The notes below the pieces were generated by a model that saw nothing but the letters and a program-made list of their open reading frames with translations, was not told the origin of the DNA and did no database searches. Of a DNA stretch of 64,000 bases, positions 18,891-27,557 are shown piece after piece. The stretch is from Nakamurella alba. Its GTDB lineage: Bacteria > Actinomycetota > Actinomycetes > Mycobacteriales > Nakamurellaceae. The stretch is taken from assembly GCF_009707545.1 (NCBI RefSeq), contig NZ_WLYK01000002.1, positions 308,087 through 372,086 of the forward strand, given 5' to 3'. How positions within the stretch are numbered: the stretch's first letter is position 1; each line of letters begins with the position of its first letter. Made by a program: the position numbers and the translations under genes.

Positions 18891-19463
18891 ATGGTCGATG
18901 CGCGCCAACAACGCACCCGGGAGCGGTTGCGGGAGGCGATCCTCGCGCTCGGGACCCGGGGACCGGTGAGCGGAATCACGATGGCCGAGCTCGCGGGGAC
19001 GGCGGGGGTGAACCGGTCGACGGTCTACGAGCACACCACGTCGCCGCAGGCGCTGCTCGAGCAGGTGCTGCTGGACGAACTCGACCGGGTACGCGAGCGC
19101 CATCTCGTCGGCCTGACACCTGAGCTGGCGGGCGCGGCCTCCCGGGCGGTGATGATCGACGTGCTCGCGCACGTCGACGACCACGCGGAGATCTACCGTC
19201 GCGGTCTGGGCGATGCGTCCCGCCCCGGTCCCCTGCTCGCCGTGCTGGCCGGCCACTTCCGCGAGTCGGTGCGGCTGATCCTGGCGGGGGGTGCCGTCCG
19301 ACCGCCGCCCGGTGCGCCGCCGGCGGAGACGATCGCGCGGTTCATCGGTGACGGCGCCGCCGGTGCGGTCACCAGCTGGTTGGACGGGGACGGCGGGCGG
19401 GATCCCGAGGAGTTCGCCGACGCCTACGGGACCCTGGTGCCGACCTGGTGGCTGGGCGCCTGA
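18891..19463 (+). CDS. TetR/AcrR-family transcriptional regulator
   Basis: This 190-residue regulator has an N-terminal helix-turn-helix (about 8-55: TRERLREAILAL, then ITMAELAGTAGVNRSTVYEH) and a variable ligand domain. The start at 18891 (MVDARQQRTRERL) is preferred to an ATG at 18822. That earlier start would place the palindrome at 18848-18861 inside the coding sequence and adds an unconserved lead. It is divergent from the SDR gene and likely represses it and itself. Its last 40 bases overlap a convergent membrane-protein gene. Confidence 0.9.
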   Translation: MVDARQQRTRERLREAILALGTRGPVSGITMAELAGTAGVNRSTVYEHTTSPQALLEQVLLDELDRVRERHLVGLTPELAGAASRAVMIDVLAHVDDHAEIYRRGLGDASRPGPLLAVLAGHFRESVRLILAGGAVRPPPGAPPAETIARFIGDGAAGAVTSWLDGDGGRDPEEFADAYGTLVPTWWLGA

Positions 19464-20437
19464 CCGCTGACCGTGGACCGCTGCGCCGGACCCGCTCCGG
19501 GGGCCTGTGCTCGCACGGCACCGAAGCCGAGCACGATCGCCAGCAGCACCGGCAGCTCGAGGAACGCGTGGTAGCTCGCCAGTGCCGAGTACACCGTCCG
19601 GCCCTGGCCGTAGTCGACGACGAACAGCACCAGCAGCAGGGCGCCGACGCCGAGGCCGAGCGCCCAGGTCCGCCATCCGCGCAGCCAGGGCACTTTCGCC
19701 TCGAAGGCGGCGGTCGTTGCGGGCGCGTAGCGCGGGAGGAAGAACACCCACACCACGAAGTGCATCAGCTGCAGGAAAGCGAACACCGCTAGGAACCGAC
19801 CACCCGCGGTGGTCCCCCACAGTCCCGGCGGGGTCGTGCCGGCGATCACCGCCCCCGCCTGACCGGTGAACAGGCCTGCTGCGGCGTCGGCACCGGTGAT
19901 CCACCGGTCCAGCAGTCCGGACAGGATCACCGCGGGTACCACCAGGACCCAGGTCAGCTGCACTGCAAGGAAGGTGATCCGGACACGGGGGGCGAACCGC
20001 TGCGCGAAGTCCCAGAGGAAGACCAGCGGGACCAGGTTGTGCAGGTGGGTGATCACGACGACGTGGTAGACCGGCCACAGCAGCGAGGTGATGGTTCCCA
20101 GCGCCAGCAGGGCGGACATCGCGGCGAGCGCGAGCCGGTGGTGCCGCAGTCCGGTCCACACCGCGGCGAACAGCACGCCGTAGGTCAGCAAGATCTCCAG
20201 CCTCATGGTCCAGGCGGTGCTGATCAACGCCCCGACCAGCCGGACCAGCACGATGCCGGTGACCAGGGTCAGCAGCAGCCGGAGCAGCGGCCCGGCCAGC
20301 AGTGAGGAGAAGCGCCCGCCGATGTACCGGAGCTCCAGCACGTTGTGCAGGACGCCGAAGACCATGAGTGCGATGGCCGTGGTCGCCAGCGGCGCCCGTA
20401 GCGCGAGGCCGAGCGAGAGTGCCGCGGCGAGCAGCAA
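19424..20437 (-). CDS. His-rich polytopic membrane protein of unknown function
   Basis: This protein of about 337 residues has roughly eight membrane segments and several histidines inside or beside them: FGVLHNVLELRYI, WPVYHVVVITHLHNLVPL and LQLMHFVVWVFFLPRY. Intramembrane His pairs suggest metal or haem binding, but I cannot assign a family. The start is uncertain. The frame has no ATG or GTG near the first hydrophobic segment, so a TTG at 20437 is taken, with weak GGAA upstream; a CTG about 30 bases earlier is the alternative. It is divergent from a small membrane gene starting at 20486 and its 3' end overlaps tetR by 40 bases. Confidence 0.7.
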   Translation of the reverse strand: MLLAAALSLGLALRAPLATTAIALMVFGVLHNVLELRYIGGRFSSLLAGPLLRLLLTLVTGIVLVRLVGALISTAWTMRLEILLTYGVLFAAVWTGLRHHRLALAAMSALLALGTITSLLWPVYHVVVITHLHNLVPLVFLWDFAQRFAPRVRITFLAVQLTWVLVVPAVILSGLLDRWITGADAAAGLFTGQAGAVIAGTTPPGLWGTTAGGRFLAVFAFLQLMHFVVWVFFLPRYAPATTAAFEAKVPWLRGWRTWALGLGVGALLLVLFVVDYGQGRTVYSALASYHAFLELPVLLAIVLGFGAVRAQAPGAGPAQRSTVSGQAPSHQVGTRVP

Positions 20438-20485
20438 TCCCAGTGTTCCGGCCCGTGCGGCCGGATCGGTGCGCAGGATGTTGCG

Positions 20486-20896
20486 ATGACCGATGTCCGC
20501 GAGTGGGCGGTGGCCTTCGTGTTCACCTGTGTGATCGAGGTGCCGATCTACACCCTGCTGCTGCGCCGGTGGTGTCGATGGCCGGTCGGCCTGCTGCTGG
20601 CGATCGGCGTCAATCTGCTGACCCACCCGCTGCTGTGGATCCTGTTGGCCGGCGGCTGGCTGGTGGACCTCGTCGGGTCGGGCACCGGCTGGCTCGCGGT
20701 GATGATCGGTGCCGAGATCGCGGTGTGGCTGGTCGAGGCGTCGGTGCTGAACTGGGTGCTCCGTCGCCTGGCCCGTTCCGGGACCGATGGCGCCGGGAGC
20801 GGGCGCCGGCCACCGGTTTTCGCCGACGTCGCGCTGATCGCCGCGTTGGCCAACCTCTGTTCGTTGGCCGCCGGGTTCGTGCTCTGGCTGTTCTGA
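20486..20896 (+). CDS. Small membrane protein (136 aa)
   Basis: This protein has four hydrophobic segments: about 7-25, 33-62, 70-90 and 113-135. The first segment reads VAFVFTCVIEVPIYTLLLRRW. The second contains NLLTHPLLWILL, with a His and a Pro inside the membrane span. The family is not recognised by name. Its ATG lies only 48 bases from the likely start of the divergent His-rich membrane protein, so the two share a promoter region and may work together; this is inference. Confidence 0.75.
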   Translation: MTDVREWAVAFVFTCVIEVPIYTLLLRRWCRWPVGLLLAIGVNLLTHPLLWILLAGGWLVDLVGSGTGWLAVMIGAEIAVWLVEASVLNWVLRRLARSGTDGAGSGRRPPVFADVALIAALANLCSLAAGFVLWLF

Positions 20897-20976
20897 CACC
20901 CGGGTGATCGTTCCTGCGGCGACTGGCCCGGCGTGGTTCGTGACGGTGTCGATCGTGGCGTCCCGCCGGCTCACGG

Positions 20977-21555
20977 TCACGGCGCGTCGGGTCCCGTCCC
21001 CCACGGTGGGTTGTTCGGCGGTGGACTGTTCGGCGGTGGGTTGTTCCGAGGTGGGTGGCCGGGCTGCCATTGTCCAGGTGGCGGTTGATGTCCCCGCGGC
21101 GGTCCTTGGTGGCCCGGTGAGGGCCGGGCACCCGGAGGTGCTCCCGGCGCGGCACCGGTCTGCGGGTGGCCGGCTGGACTGTACGGTCCTCCCGATTGCG
21201 TCATCCCAGCGGTGTGGCCGACCGGCCCCGGTCCCGGCGTCCACGGGCCTGCCGGTCCCGGTCCGCCGTGGTGCGCACCGCCTGTCGCTGCACGACGCCG
21301 GATCATCAGGGCGACGACCACAGCGATCGCCGCCACGGCGACAACGATGAGCACGACCACCACGACGACCGGCGTACCCGAGCTCGTCGTCGCGGGGGTG
21401 ACGCCCGGATTCGTCGCCGGGACGGTCGCGGACGCACCGCCGGGGTCGGTGAGGATCGGCACCGTCGGGAAGGTCGGGTCGGTGGTGGGCGGTTCCGGAG
21501 CGATGTCCCTCGGCAGCACCGCGGGATCCTTCGGCAGCAACGGGACTGCGCGCAT
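20977..21555 (-). CDS. Single-pass membrane protein with Pro/Gly-rich tail
   Basis: This 192-residue protein has a polar N-terminus containing LPRDIAPEPPTT, one membrane segment (about 63-84: a run of Val, Ile and Ala ending in MIRRR), and a tail rich in Pro, Gly, Gln and His. The stop-transfer RRR predicts an N-out, C-in orientation. The ATG at 21555 is preferred over 21576 because GAGAGGCGG is five bases upstream. The next gene upstream on the strand (21730-21906) shares the DIAP motif followed by a single membrane helix and an Arg run, so the two look paralogous. No function is known. Confidence 0.65.
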   Translation of the reverse strand: MRAVPLLPKDPAVLPRDIAPEPPTTDPTFPTVPILTDPGGASATVPATNPGVTPATTSSGTPVVVVVVLIVVAVAAIAVVVALMIRRRAATGGAHHGGPGPAGPWTPGPGPVGHTAGMTQSGGPYSPAGHPQTGAAPGAPPGARPSPGHQGPPRGHQPPPGQWQPGHPPRNNPPPNSPPPNNPPWGTGPDAP

Positions 21556-21729
21556 CGGTCCGCCTCTCGCCGGCATCCGGTCACGGCGACCGCGACCCGG
21601 GACAGCAGGAGCATGGCACCGGAACTCCGCCCGCGCAGCACATTCCGGACACTGCCCTCCGGTCGGCAGAGCCTTCTGGTGCCACCTGTCCGGCCGACTG
21701 CGAGCGCGGGCCGCTGGGCCCGGCGGCTG

Positions 21730-21906
21730 TCAGGCGCGCGGATCCTCCGGACGGCCGTGCGCGCGCCGGCGTCGACGGACCGACCGGGCCACCAGCAACA
21801 GGGCGCCGAGCACCACCAGGACGAGCACGACGACCACCACGATCGGGACGACCGTCTCCGACGGACTCGGTGCGATGTCCGCCAGGACGTCGACGGTGCT
21901 GCGCAT
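21730..21906 (-). CDS. Small single-pass membrane protein (58 aa)
   Basis: This protein starts at an ATG with GGAGGG five bases upstream, an excellent site that overrides an in-frame ATG at 21963. It begins MRSTVDVLADIAPSPSET, then has one Val/Leu membrane helix, then ARSVRRRRRAHGRP. The DIAPSP motif followed by a helix and an Arg run resembles the larger protein encoded at 20977-21555. The function is unknown. Confidence 0.65.
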   Translation of the reverse strand: MRSTVDVLADIAPSPSETVVPIVVVVVLVLVVLGALLLVARSVRRRRRAHGRPEDPRA

Positions 21907-21987
21907 GTGCCCTCCGTCGGTCGCCTGCCGGTGCAGGGTCAGCCTACGGCCGACCACCTCCACCAGCAGCGGGACCGCCGTGGGGTT

Positions 21988-22959
21988 TCAGCCGACGGTG
22001 ATCGCGTCCAGCAGCTTCTTCAGGAAGACCGAGGAGGTGACCGGTTCGTGGTCGTTCTCCCTGCCGAGAGGTGGTTGCAGAGCGACGATCTCGGCGTCGT
22101 GATCGGCCTCGTGGAAGTAGACCAGTGACACCAGGTCCTCGTCCGGCGCCTCGGCCTGCGGCGGCAGGACCCGGTGCCGGTTGGAGATCCACCGGTCACC
22201 GCTCCACCGTGCGAGCAGGTCCCCGGTGTTGATGGTGAACGCATCGGGGTGGAACGGCGCGTCCTCCCACTCACCGTCGGGGCTCCACACCTGCAGGCCG
22301 CCTTTGCCCGGCTGACGGTCGAGCACGGTGAAGGTGCCGAAGTCGGTGTGCGGCCCGATCCGGAACTGTCCCGGTTCGGGCTCGCCCGCCTCGTCCATCG
22401 ACGGATAGCGGTTGATGTTCAGGGTGTGCGTGGCGCGCTCCGTCTGCCGGGTGAAGAGGTCGGGTTCGGCACCCAGCGCCACCGCCGCGATCTTCAGCAG
22501 TTCCTGCGCCAGCTCCTGCATCTGCTCCAGGTAGCGGCCGACGACCGGTTCCAGCCAGGGGATCTCGGACGGCCAGACGTTGTCGGCGAACCAGAAGTCG
22601 TCGGTCTCCGGGTCGCCGGTCTGGTCCGTGGTGCGGTCGGCCCCGATCGAGTACGACTCCTTGAGATCCGGTGGGGTGACGGTGCCCTCGGCGAACCCGT
22701 TCGCCTCGACACCGGGCGGCAGCCACCCACGGCCACCGACCGTCACCGCGTACTGCTCCTTGACCTCGTCGGGCAGCTCGAAGAAGCTGCGCGCCGCGAT
22801 GCGCACGCCGGCGCGACACCCCCGGGTCACCCCGTGCCCGGTGACCAGGAAGAAACCGACGCGCTGCAGCGCCTCGTCGACCTGGGCGGCCACCGCCGCC
22901 ATTCCCTCCGGTTCGCCGGAGTACCAGGGTTCCAGGTCGATGATCGGGACGCTGCCCAT
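21988..22959 (-). CDS. 2-oxoglutarate/Fe(II) dioxygenase, isopenicillin N synthase-like
   Basis: This 323-residue cytosolic oxygenase has the N-terminal DIOX_N segment (VPIIDLEPWY, FFLVTGHGV) and the C-terminal jelly-roll. The iron ligands are in PHTDFGTF (HxD) and the distal His in ISNRHRVLPP. The oxoglutarate-binding Arg and Ser follow as RVLPP...SLVYF. Its ATG overlaps the stop of the upstream nucleobase permease gene (ATGA), so the two are translationally coupled. Relatives in this family include thymine/uracil hydroxylases and plant-type oxygenases. The coupling suggests a purine or pyrimidine-like substrate imported by the permease, which is inference. Confidence 0.9.
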   Translation of the reverse strand: MGSVPIIDLEPWYSGEPEGMAAVAAQVDEALQRVGFFLVTGHGVTRGCRAGVRIAARSFFELPDEVKEQYAVTVGGRGWLPPGVEANGFAEGTVTPPDLKESYSIGADRTTDQTGDPETDDFWFADNVWPSEIPWLEPVVGRYLEQMQELAQELLKIAAVALGAEPDLFTRQTERATHTLNINRYPSMDEAGEPEPGQFRIGPHTDFGTFTVLDRQPGKGGLQVWSPDGEWEDAPFHPDAFTINTGDLLARWSGDRWISNRHRVLPPQAEAPDEDLVSLVYFHEADHDAEIVALQPPLGRENDHEPVTSSVFLKKLLDAITVG

Positions 22960-24380
22960 CAGGCCGCCTTCGTCGTGCTGTCGGTCGAGGGGGCGTAGGT
23001 GATCGGGTCGGCCAATGGTTTCACCAGCGCCGCGTAGAGCGCGAAGGCGATGACGAAGCCGACGACGAAGGTCAGGTCACCGATCGACGGGTTCGCGGCC
23101 GCGATCGGCCCGGTGTAGAAGACCTGGGCGGAGAACAGCCAGATCGAGGCCACGGCACCGACCAGCATCGCGATCGGACCGGCCCAGTTCCGGTACTTCC
23201 GGTCGGTGTAGACCGTCTCGCCGGGCCGGTACCGGCGCAGGATGCGGTCGGCGAACACCACGCCCAGCCACGGTCCGACCCAGTAGGCGATGACGAGCAG
23301 GAACTCCTCGTAGTTCTCGATGTGGTTCAGCCCGATGGCGGCCACCACGAACCCGGCGATGCTCATCACCACCGCGATGATCGCCCGTAGCGACGGCGTG
23401 CGGAGCGTGATTCCCATCGCGGCGAACGAGATCGAGCTCGAGTACATGTTCAAGGCGTTCGCGGCGATCGCCCCGAGAGCGATACCGAGCAGGGTGAGGT
23501 TACCGAGCCAACCCGGCAGCACGCTCGTGTAGCCGTCGGTGGGATTGCCGTCGAAGCCCGGGCCGAGAGCGGTGAACGCCGCGGCGCCGAAGGATTCCAG
23601 CAGCACGCAGGAAACGAAGAGTCCGATGCCGGCGAAGATCCCGGCCTTGCGTCCGCTGCCCGGCGGCAGGTAGCGGGTGTAGTCGGCGCCGTAGGGGTTC
23701 CAGCCGGCGGAGTACCCGAAGGTCGCACCCAGCAGCACCCACCAGGCGCCGGGGAACGCGCCGGACCCGGAACCGCCGATGTCGGCCTCGGTGAAGATGA
23801 CGATCCCGCCGACGACGAAGATCAGCGTGAGCACCGGTGCCGCGAACCTCTCGAAGACCTGGATCAGGTTGTGGCCGAAGAACGCGAGCGCGAGCATCAG
23901 TGCCACCACGATCACCAGGCTGACGTAGCCGTTGAGCCCGGTCAGGGCCGACAGGGCGAGCGCACCGCTCACGCTGTTCACCGCGAACCAGCCGACTCCG
24001 GCCACCAGCGTGTTGATGCCGGCGGGCAGGATGTTGCCGATCCGGCCGAAGGCCCGGCGGGAGAGCACCATCTGACACAGGCCGGTGTCCGGACCCCAAC
24101 TGGAGAGCACGGCGTGCGAGATCGCACCGAGCAGGGTGCCCAGCACCACGGCCGAGAACGTCTGCCAGAAACTGAGCCCGAAGATGATGCCGAGCGCGCC
24201 GACGTAGATCGTCGCGAACTCCATGTTCGGCGAGGTCCACGTCCACAGCAGCTGCAGCGGCCGGCCGTGCCGTTCGGCGAGCGGGATCTGCTCCGCCCCA
24301 CCGGGTTCGACGGCCACCACCTTCGCGCCGTAGTGGCGATCGCCCTGCAGAGCAGGTTCCGGCGCGATGGTCGACGACAT
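22959..24380 (-). CDS. NCS1-family nucleobase (cytosine/purine) permease
   Basis: This 473-residue transporter has 12 predicted helices. It carries TWTSPNMEFATIYVGALG in helix 1, GWNPYGADYTRYLPP in the middle and a central NHIENYEEFLLVIAYWVGPW, all typical of the cytosine permease/allantoin permease family. It imports a nucleobase or hydantoin-like compound by cation symport. The downstream 2-oxoglutarate dioxygenase gene overlaps its stop. Upstream, minus-strand TTGACA (rc of 24426-24431) could be a -35 box. The sequence around 24426-24443 is an imperfect palindrome (TGTcA ... TtACA) that may be an operator. Confidence 0.93.
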   Translation of the reverse strand: MSSTIAPEPALQGDRHYGAKVVAVEPGGAEQIPLAERHGRPLQLLWTWTSPNMEFATIYVGALGIIFGLSFWQTFSAVVLGTLLGAISHAVLSSWGPDTGLCQMVLSRRAFGRIGNILPAGINTLVAGVGWFAVNSVSGALALSALTGLNGYVSLVIVVALMLALAFFGHNLIQVFERFAAPVLTLIFVVGGIVIFTEADIGGSGSGAFPGAWWVLLGATFGYSAGWNPYGADYTRYLPPGSGRKAGIFAGIGLFVSCVLLESFGAAAFTALGPGFDGNPTDGYTSVLPGWLGNLTLLGIALGAIAANALNMYSSSISFAAMGITLRTPSLRAIIAVVMSIAGFVVAAIGLNHIENYEEFLLVIAYWVGPWLGVVFADRILRRYRPGETVYTDRKYRNWAGPIAMLVGAVASIWLFSAQVFYTGPIAAANPSIGDLTFVVGFVIAFALYAALVKPLADPITYAPSTDSTTKAA

Positions 24381-24450
24381 GGCGTGAATGGTTCGCCCGG
24401 CTCACCCTCACTTCAAGTACGCGGGTGTCAACACTGTGTTACAGCAACAC

Positions 24451-24843
24451 TGCGAGCTGGCGCTCGCGGGTCGCTCGTCTTGTCAGGGATCCCGCGTCCT
24501 GCGCTTCTCGCCTCTGAACATGGCGAGCTGGCGCTCGCGGGTCACTCGTCTCGTAGGGGATCCCGCGTCCTGCGCTTCTCGCCTTCGTTCGTTCCTCACT
24601 CCGGCTGCGATGCTCGACCGCACGATCCCGACGAGCGACCGATTCCTCGCTGCGATGCTCGTCCGGCATGATCCCGGACCAGCAACCGGGGGGAGAGGCA
24701 CACTGCACGCTCGCCGTGTCCTGGTCGCTCGTCGGGATCGTGCGGGCGAGCATCGCAGCACGAAGCGAGGCACGAGCAGAGTGCGAGACGCGCAGTACGC
24801 GGGATCCCTGACAGGACGAGCGACCCGCGAGCGCCAGCTCGCA
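24451..24843. repeat. Complex direct and inverted repeat element between pcrA and the permease gene
   Basis: A 62-base sequence beginning gcgagctggcgctcgcgggt occurs twice in direct orientation (24451-24512 and 24522-24583) and once inverted (24781-24843) with only a few mismatches. Nested inside, a 36-base unit (24605-24640) has an inverted copy at 24723-24758 with about one mismatch, and a partial third copy near 24649. The whole forms a large imperfect stem ending two bases before the pcrA stop. Short frames cross it but have no conserved features, so I treat it as non-coding. Confidence 0.88.
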
Positions 24844-24846
24844 GAG

Positions 24847-27369
24847 TTACAACTTGGTCATGGGGACGCCGCCGATGAGCATCAGGCGGATCGTGCCGGC
24901 GGTGCCGAAGTCGATGGTGGCGGTGGCGCGCACTCCGGTGCCGGACACCTCGGTGACCTTGCCCAGCCCGTACTTGTCGTGGTTGACCCGATCGCCCGCG
25001 GACAGTTCCAACGGCGGGCGGTTGATCGACCGCGACCGGGCAGGCGATCCGGCGCCGAACCGGGAGGCGGTGACCGGCGCCGACCGACCGCCGTAGCGCG
25101 ACCCGGAGTCGTCGGACTCGTAGCGATTGCCGCCGAAGTATCCACCGGGACCGAAGGAGTCGGGTCGGTCGACGTACGGGGTGTGTTCGACCACCCGGCG
25201 CCAGTCGATCAGTTCCTCGGGGATGTCGGACAGGAATCGGGAGGCCGGGTTGGCGGCCGGCTGACCCCAGGCCGACCGCTGCACGGCGCGGGTGACGTAC
25301 AGCCGCTGCCGGGCACGGGTGATGCCGACGTAGGCAAGTCGCCGCTCCTCGGCCAGCTCCTTGTCGTCACCCAGCGCCCGCTGGTGCGGGAACATCCCGT
25401 CCTCCATGCCGGTGAGGAACACGACCGGGAACTCGAGACCCTTCGCGGTGTGCAGCGTCATCAGGGTGACGACACCGTCCTCGGAGTCCGGGATCTGGTC
25501 GGCGTCGGCCACCAGCGACAACTGCTCCAGCACGGCGGCGAGCAGTTCGGGTCCGGTCTGCGGGGGCGGCGCGGGTGCGTCGTCGTCGGTGACGTCGGGG
25601 CCGAGATCGGCCAGTGCCCCGGCGGCCCCGCCACCGCCGAGCAGCAGTTCGGCGTTCTCCCGGAGCACGGTGACCAGCTGCTCCAGGTTCTCCAGCCGCG
25701 ACCCGTCCTGCGGGTCGTCCGAGCCCTCCAGCTCGGCCCGGTAGCCGGACCGCTCGAGCACCTCGGTGAGCAGTGTCGCCGGGTCGGCGCCGTCGTCCAT
25801 CTGCTGCCGCAGGACGGTCATCATGTCGTTGAAGCCCTTGATGGCGTTCGCGGACCGTGATGCCAGGAAAGGGATCTCGGCCACCTTGTCCAGGGCCGCA
25901 CCGAAGGTGATGCGCTCCTGCTCTGCGTGGTGCGCGACGGTCGCCTCGGCGCGTTCGCCGATGCCGCGTTTGGGGACGTTGATGATGCGGCGCAGGGAGA
26001 CCTCGTCGTCCGGGTTGGCCACGGCCTTGAGGTAGGCCAAGGCGTCCTTGACCTCGCGCCGCTCGTAGAAGCGCACGCCGCCGACAATCCGGTACGGCAT
26101 TCCGGTGCGGACGAACACGTCCTCGATCGCCCGGGAGGCCGCATTGGTCCGGTAGAAGATCGCCACGTCGCCGTAGCGGACGTCCCCGGTGTCGGAGAGC
26201 TGGTCGATCTCCTGACCGACGAACCTGGCCTCGTCGTACTCGCTGTCCCCGACGTAGCCGATGATCTTCGGCCCGTTGCCCTCCGCGGTCCACAGGTTCT
26301 TGGCCCGGCGCTCACGGTCCTTGGAGATCACCGAGTTCGCGGCGGACAGGATGTTCTGCGTGGATCGGTAGTTCTGCTCGAGCAGGATCGTCGACGACTC
26401 CGGGTAGTCACGCTCGAACTCGACGATGTTGCGGATGGTGGCGCCACGGAACGCGTAGATCGACTGGTCGGCGTCACCGACGACCACGAGCTCGCCCGGC
26501 GGCAGCGCGTCTCCGCTGCCGGTGCCGTCGTCGGCGGCGGCCTGCTCGGCCAGGCTCGGTCCGACCAACTGGCGGACCAGCATGTACTGGGCGTGATTGG
26601 TGTCCTGGTACTCGTCGACCAGGACGTGCCGGAACCGGCGCCGGTAGTGCTCGGCGACAGCGGGGAAAGCCTGCAGCAGGTGCACCGTCTCCATGATCAG
26701 GTCGTCGAAGTCGAACGCGGAGGCGGCGTGCAACCGGCTCTGGTAGTTCGTGTACACCGAGGCGATCAGACGCTCGAGGTCGTTGCTCGCCCGGTCGGTG
26801 GCCGTCTCCGGGTCGATCAGCTCGTTCTTCAGGTTCGAGATCGCGCCGGCCAGGCTCCGCGCGCTGTTCTTCTTCGGGTCCAGCTCGAGGTCCTGCACCA
26901 CCATCTGGACGAGCCGCTGGGAGTCCGCGCTGTCGTAGATCGTGAAGCCGGACCGCACCCCGAGCGTGGACGCCTCGTTGCGCAGGATCCGCACGCAGGC
27001 GGAATGGAACGTGGAGACCCACATCGCGCGGGAGCGGTTACCGACCAGGTCGGCGACCCGCTCCTTCATCTCGGCGGCGGCCTTGTTGGTGAAGGTGATG
27101 GCCAGGATCTCCCCCGGCTGCGCACCGCCTGCGGCCAGCAGGAAAGCGATCCGGCGGGTCAGCACCCTGGTCTTGCCGGACCCGGCGCCGGCCACCACCA
27201 GCAGCGGCGATCCGCGGTGCTGGACGGCCGCCTGCTGCTGCGGGTTGAGGCCCTCGAGCAGCGGAGCGGCTCGCTCGTCGAGCCGCGCCTGCAGCGCCGA
27301 GGACGTCCGGCCACGCGCAGCGGCGGGGCGGGACGGGGTCGCATCGGGCAGGTCGAACAGGCTCGTCAT
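24847..27369 (-). CDS. pcrA: ATP-dependent DNA helicase PcrA/UvrD
   Basis: This 840-residue SF1A helicase unwinds 3'-to-5' in repair and replication. The motifs in order are the Q-motif LNPQQQAAV (about 41), Walker A AGAGSGKT (60-67), FTNKAAAEMKERV, DEYQDTN (Walker B region), GDADQSIYAFRGA (motif III), EQNYRST (IV), TAKGLEFPVVFLTGMEDGMF (V) and VGITRARQRLYV (VI). The C-terminal 70 residues end in the DKYGLGKVTEV tudor-like fold that binds RNA polymerase in PcrA. An ATG at 27369 is used; a GTG four codons upstream is possible. The 24451-24843 repeat element follows its stop at once and may terminate it. Confidence 0.97.
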   Translation of the reverse strand: MTSLFDLPDATPSRPAAARGRTSSALQARLDERAAPLLEGLNPQQQAAVQHRGSPLLVVAGAGSGKTRVLTRRIAFLLAAGGAQPGEILAITFTNKAAAEMKERVADLVGNRSRAMWVSTFHSACVRILRNEASTLGVRSGFTIYDSADSQRLVQMVVQDLELDPKKNSARSLAGAISNLKNELIDPETATDRASNDLERLIASVYTNYQSRLHAASAFDFDDLIMETVHLLQAFPAVAEHYRRRFRHVLVDEYQDTNHAQYMLVRQLVGPSLAEQAAADDGTGSGDALPPGELVVVGDADQSIYAFRGATIRNIVEFERDYPESSTILLEQNYRSTQNILSAANSVISKDRERRAKNLWTAEGNGPKIIGYVGDSEYDEARFVGQEIDQLSDTGDVRYGDVAIFYRTNAASRAIEDVFVRTGMPYRIVGGVRFYERREVKDALAYLKAVANPDDEVSLRRIINVPKRGIGERAEATVAHHAEQERITFGAALDKVAEIPFLASRSANAIKGFNDMMTVLRQQMDDGADPATLLTEVLERSGYRAELEGSDDPQDGSRLENLEQLVTVLRENAELLLGGGGAAGALADLGPDVTDDDAPAPPPQTGPELLAAVLEQLSLVADADQIPDSEDGVVTLMTLHTAKGLEFPVVFLTGMEDGMFPHQRALGDDKELAEERRLAYVGITRARQRLYVTRAVQRSAWGQPAANPASRFLSDIPEELIDWRRVVEHTPYVDRPDSFGPGGYFGGNRYESDDSGSRYGGRSAPVTASRFGAGSPARSRSINRPPLELSAGDRVNHDKYGLGKVTEVSGTGVRATATIDFGTAGTIRLMLIGGVPMTKL

Positions 27370-27478
27370 ATCGGCGCTCACGCTACCCGGCCGGCCCGAC
27401 AGCGAGGCCGTTCGCGGAGCCGACCGGTGGACAGTGCCGGTCCGGCCGCCCGAATGCGCTCGATCCGTCCGTGCCAGG

Positions 27479-27487
27479 TTGTCCACA
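27479..27487 (+). promoter_or_regulatory. DnaA box TTGTCCACA upstream of the first DUF222-HNH gene
   Basis: This is an exact match to the high-GC actinobacterial DnaA-box consensus (TTGTCCACA), 70 bases upstream of the gene start at 27558. A partial copy (gatccaca) follows at about 27498. The same 9-mer occurs twice before the other DUF222 gene at 60172. Confidence 0.6.
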
Positions 27488-27557
27488 GACCCGGATCGAT
27501 CCACACCGGGCGGAGTTCTCCTCGTGCACGGGGGGCCGGTCGCACACGCTGGGCGCC

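Noticed and set aside
24439..24773. Short frames inside the repeat element before pcrA
   Set aside because: Their translations repeat the DNA repeat units, lack ribosome sites and resemble no family.
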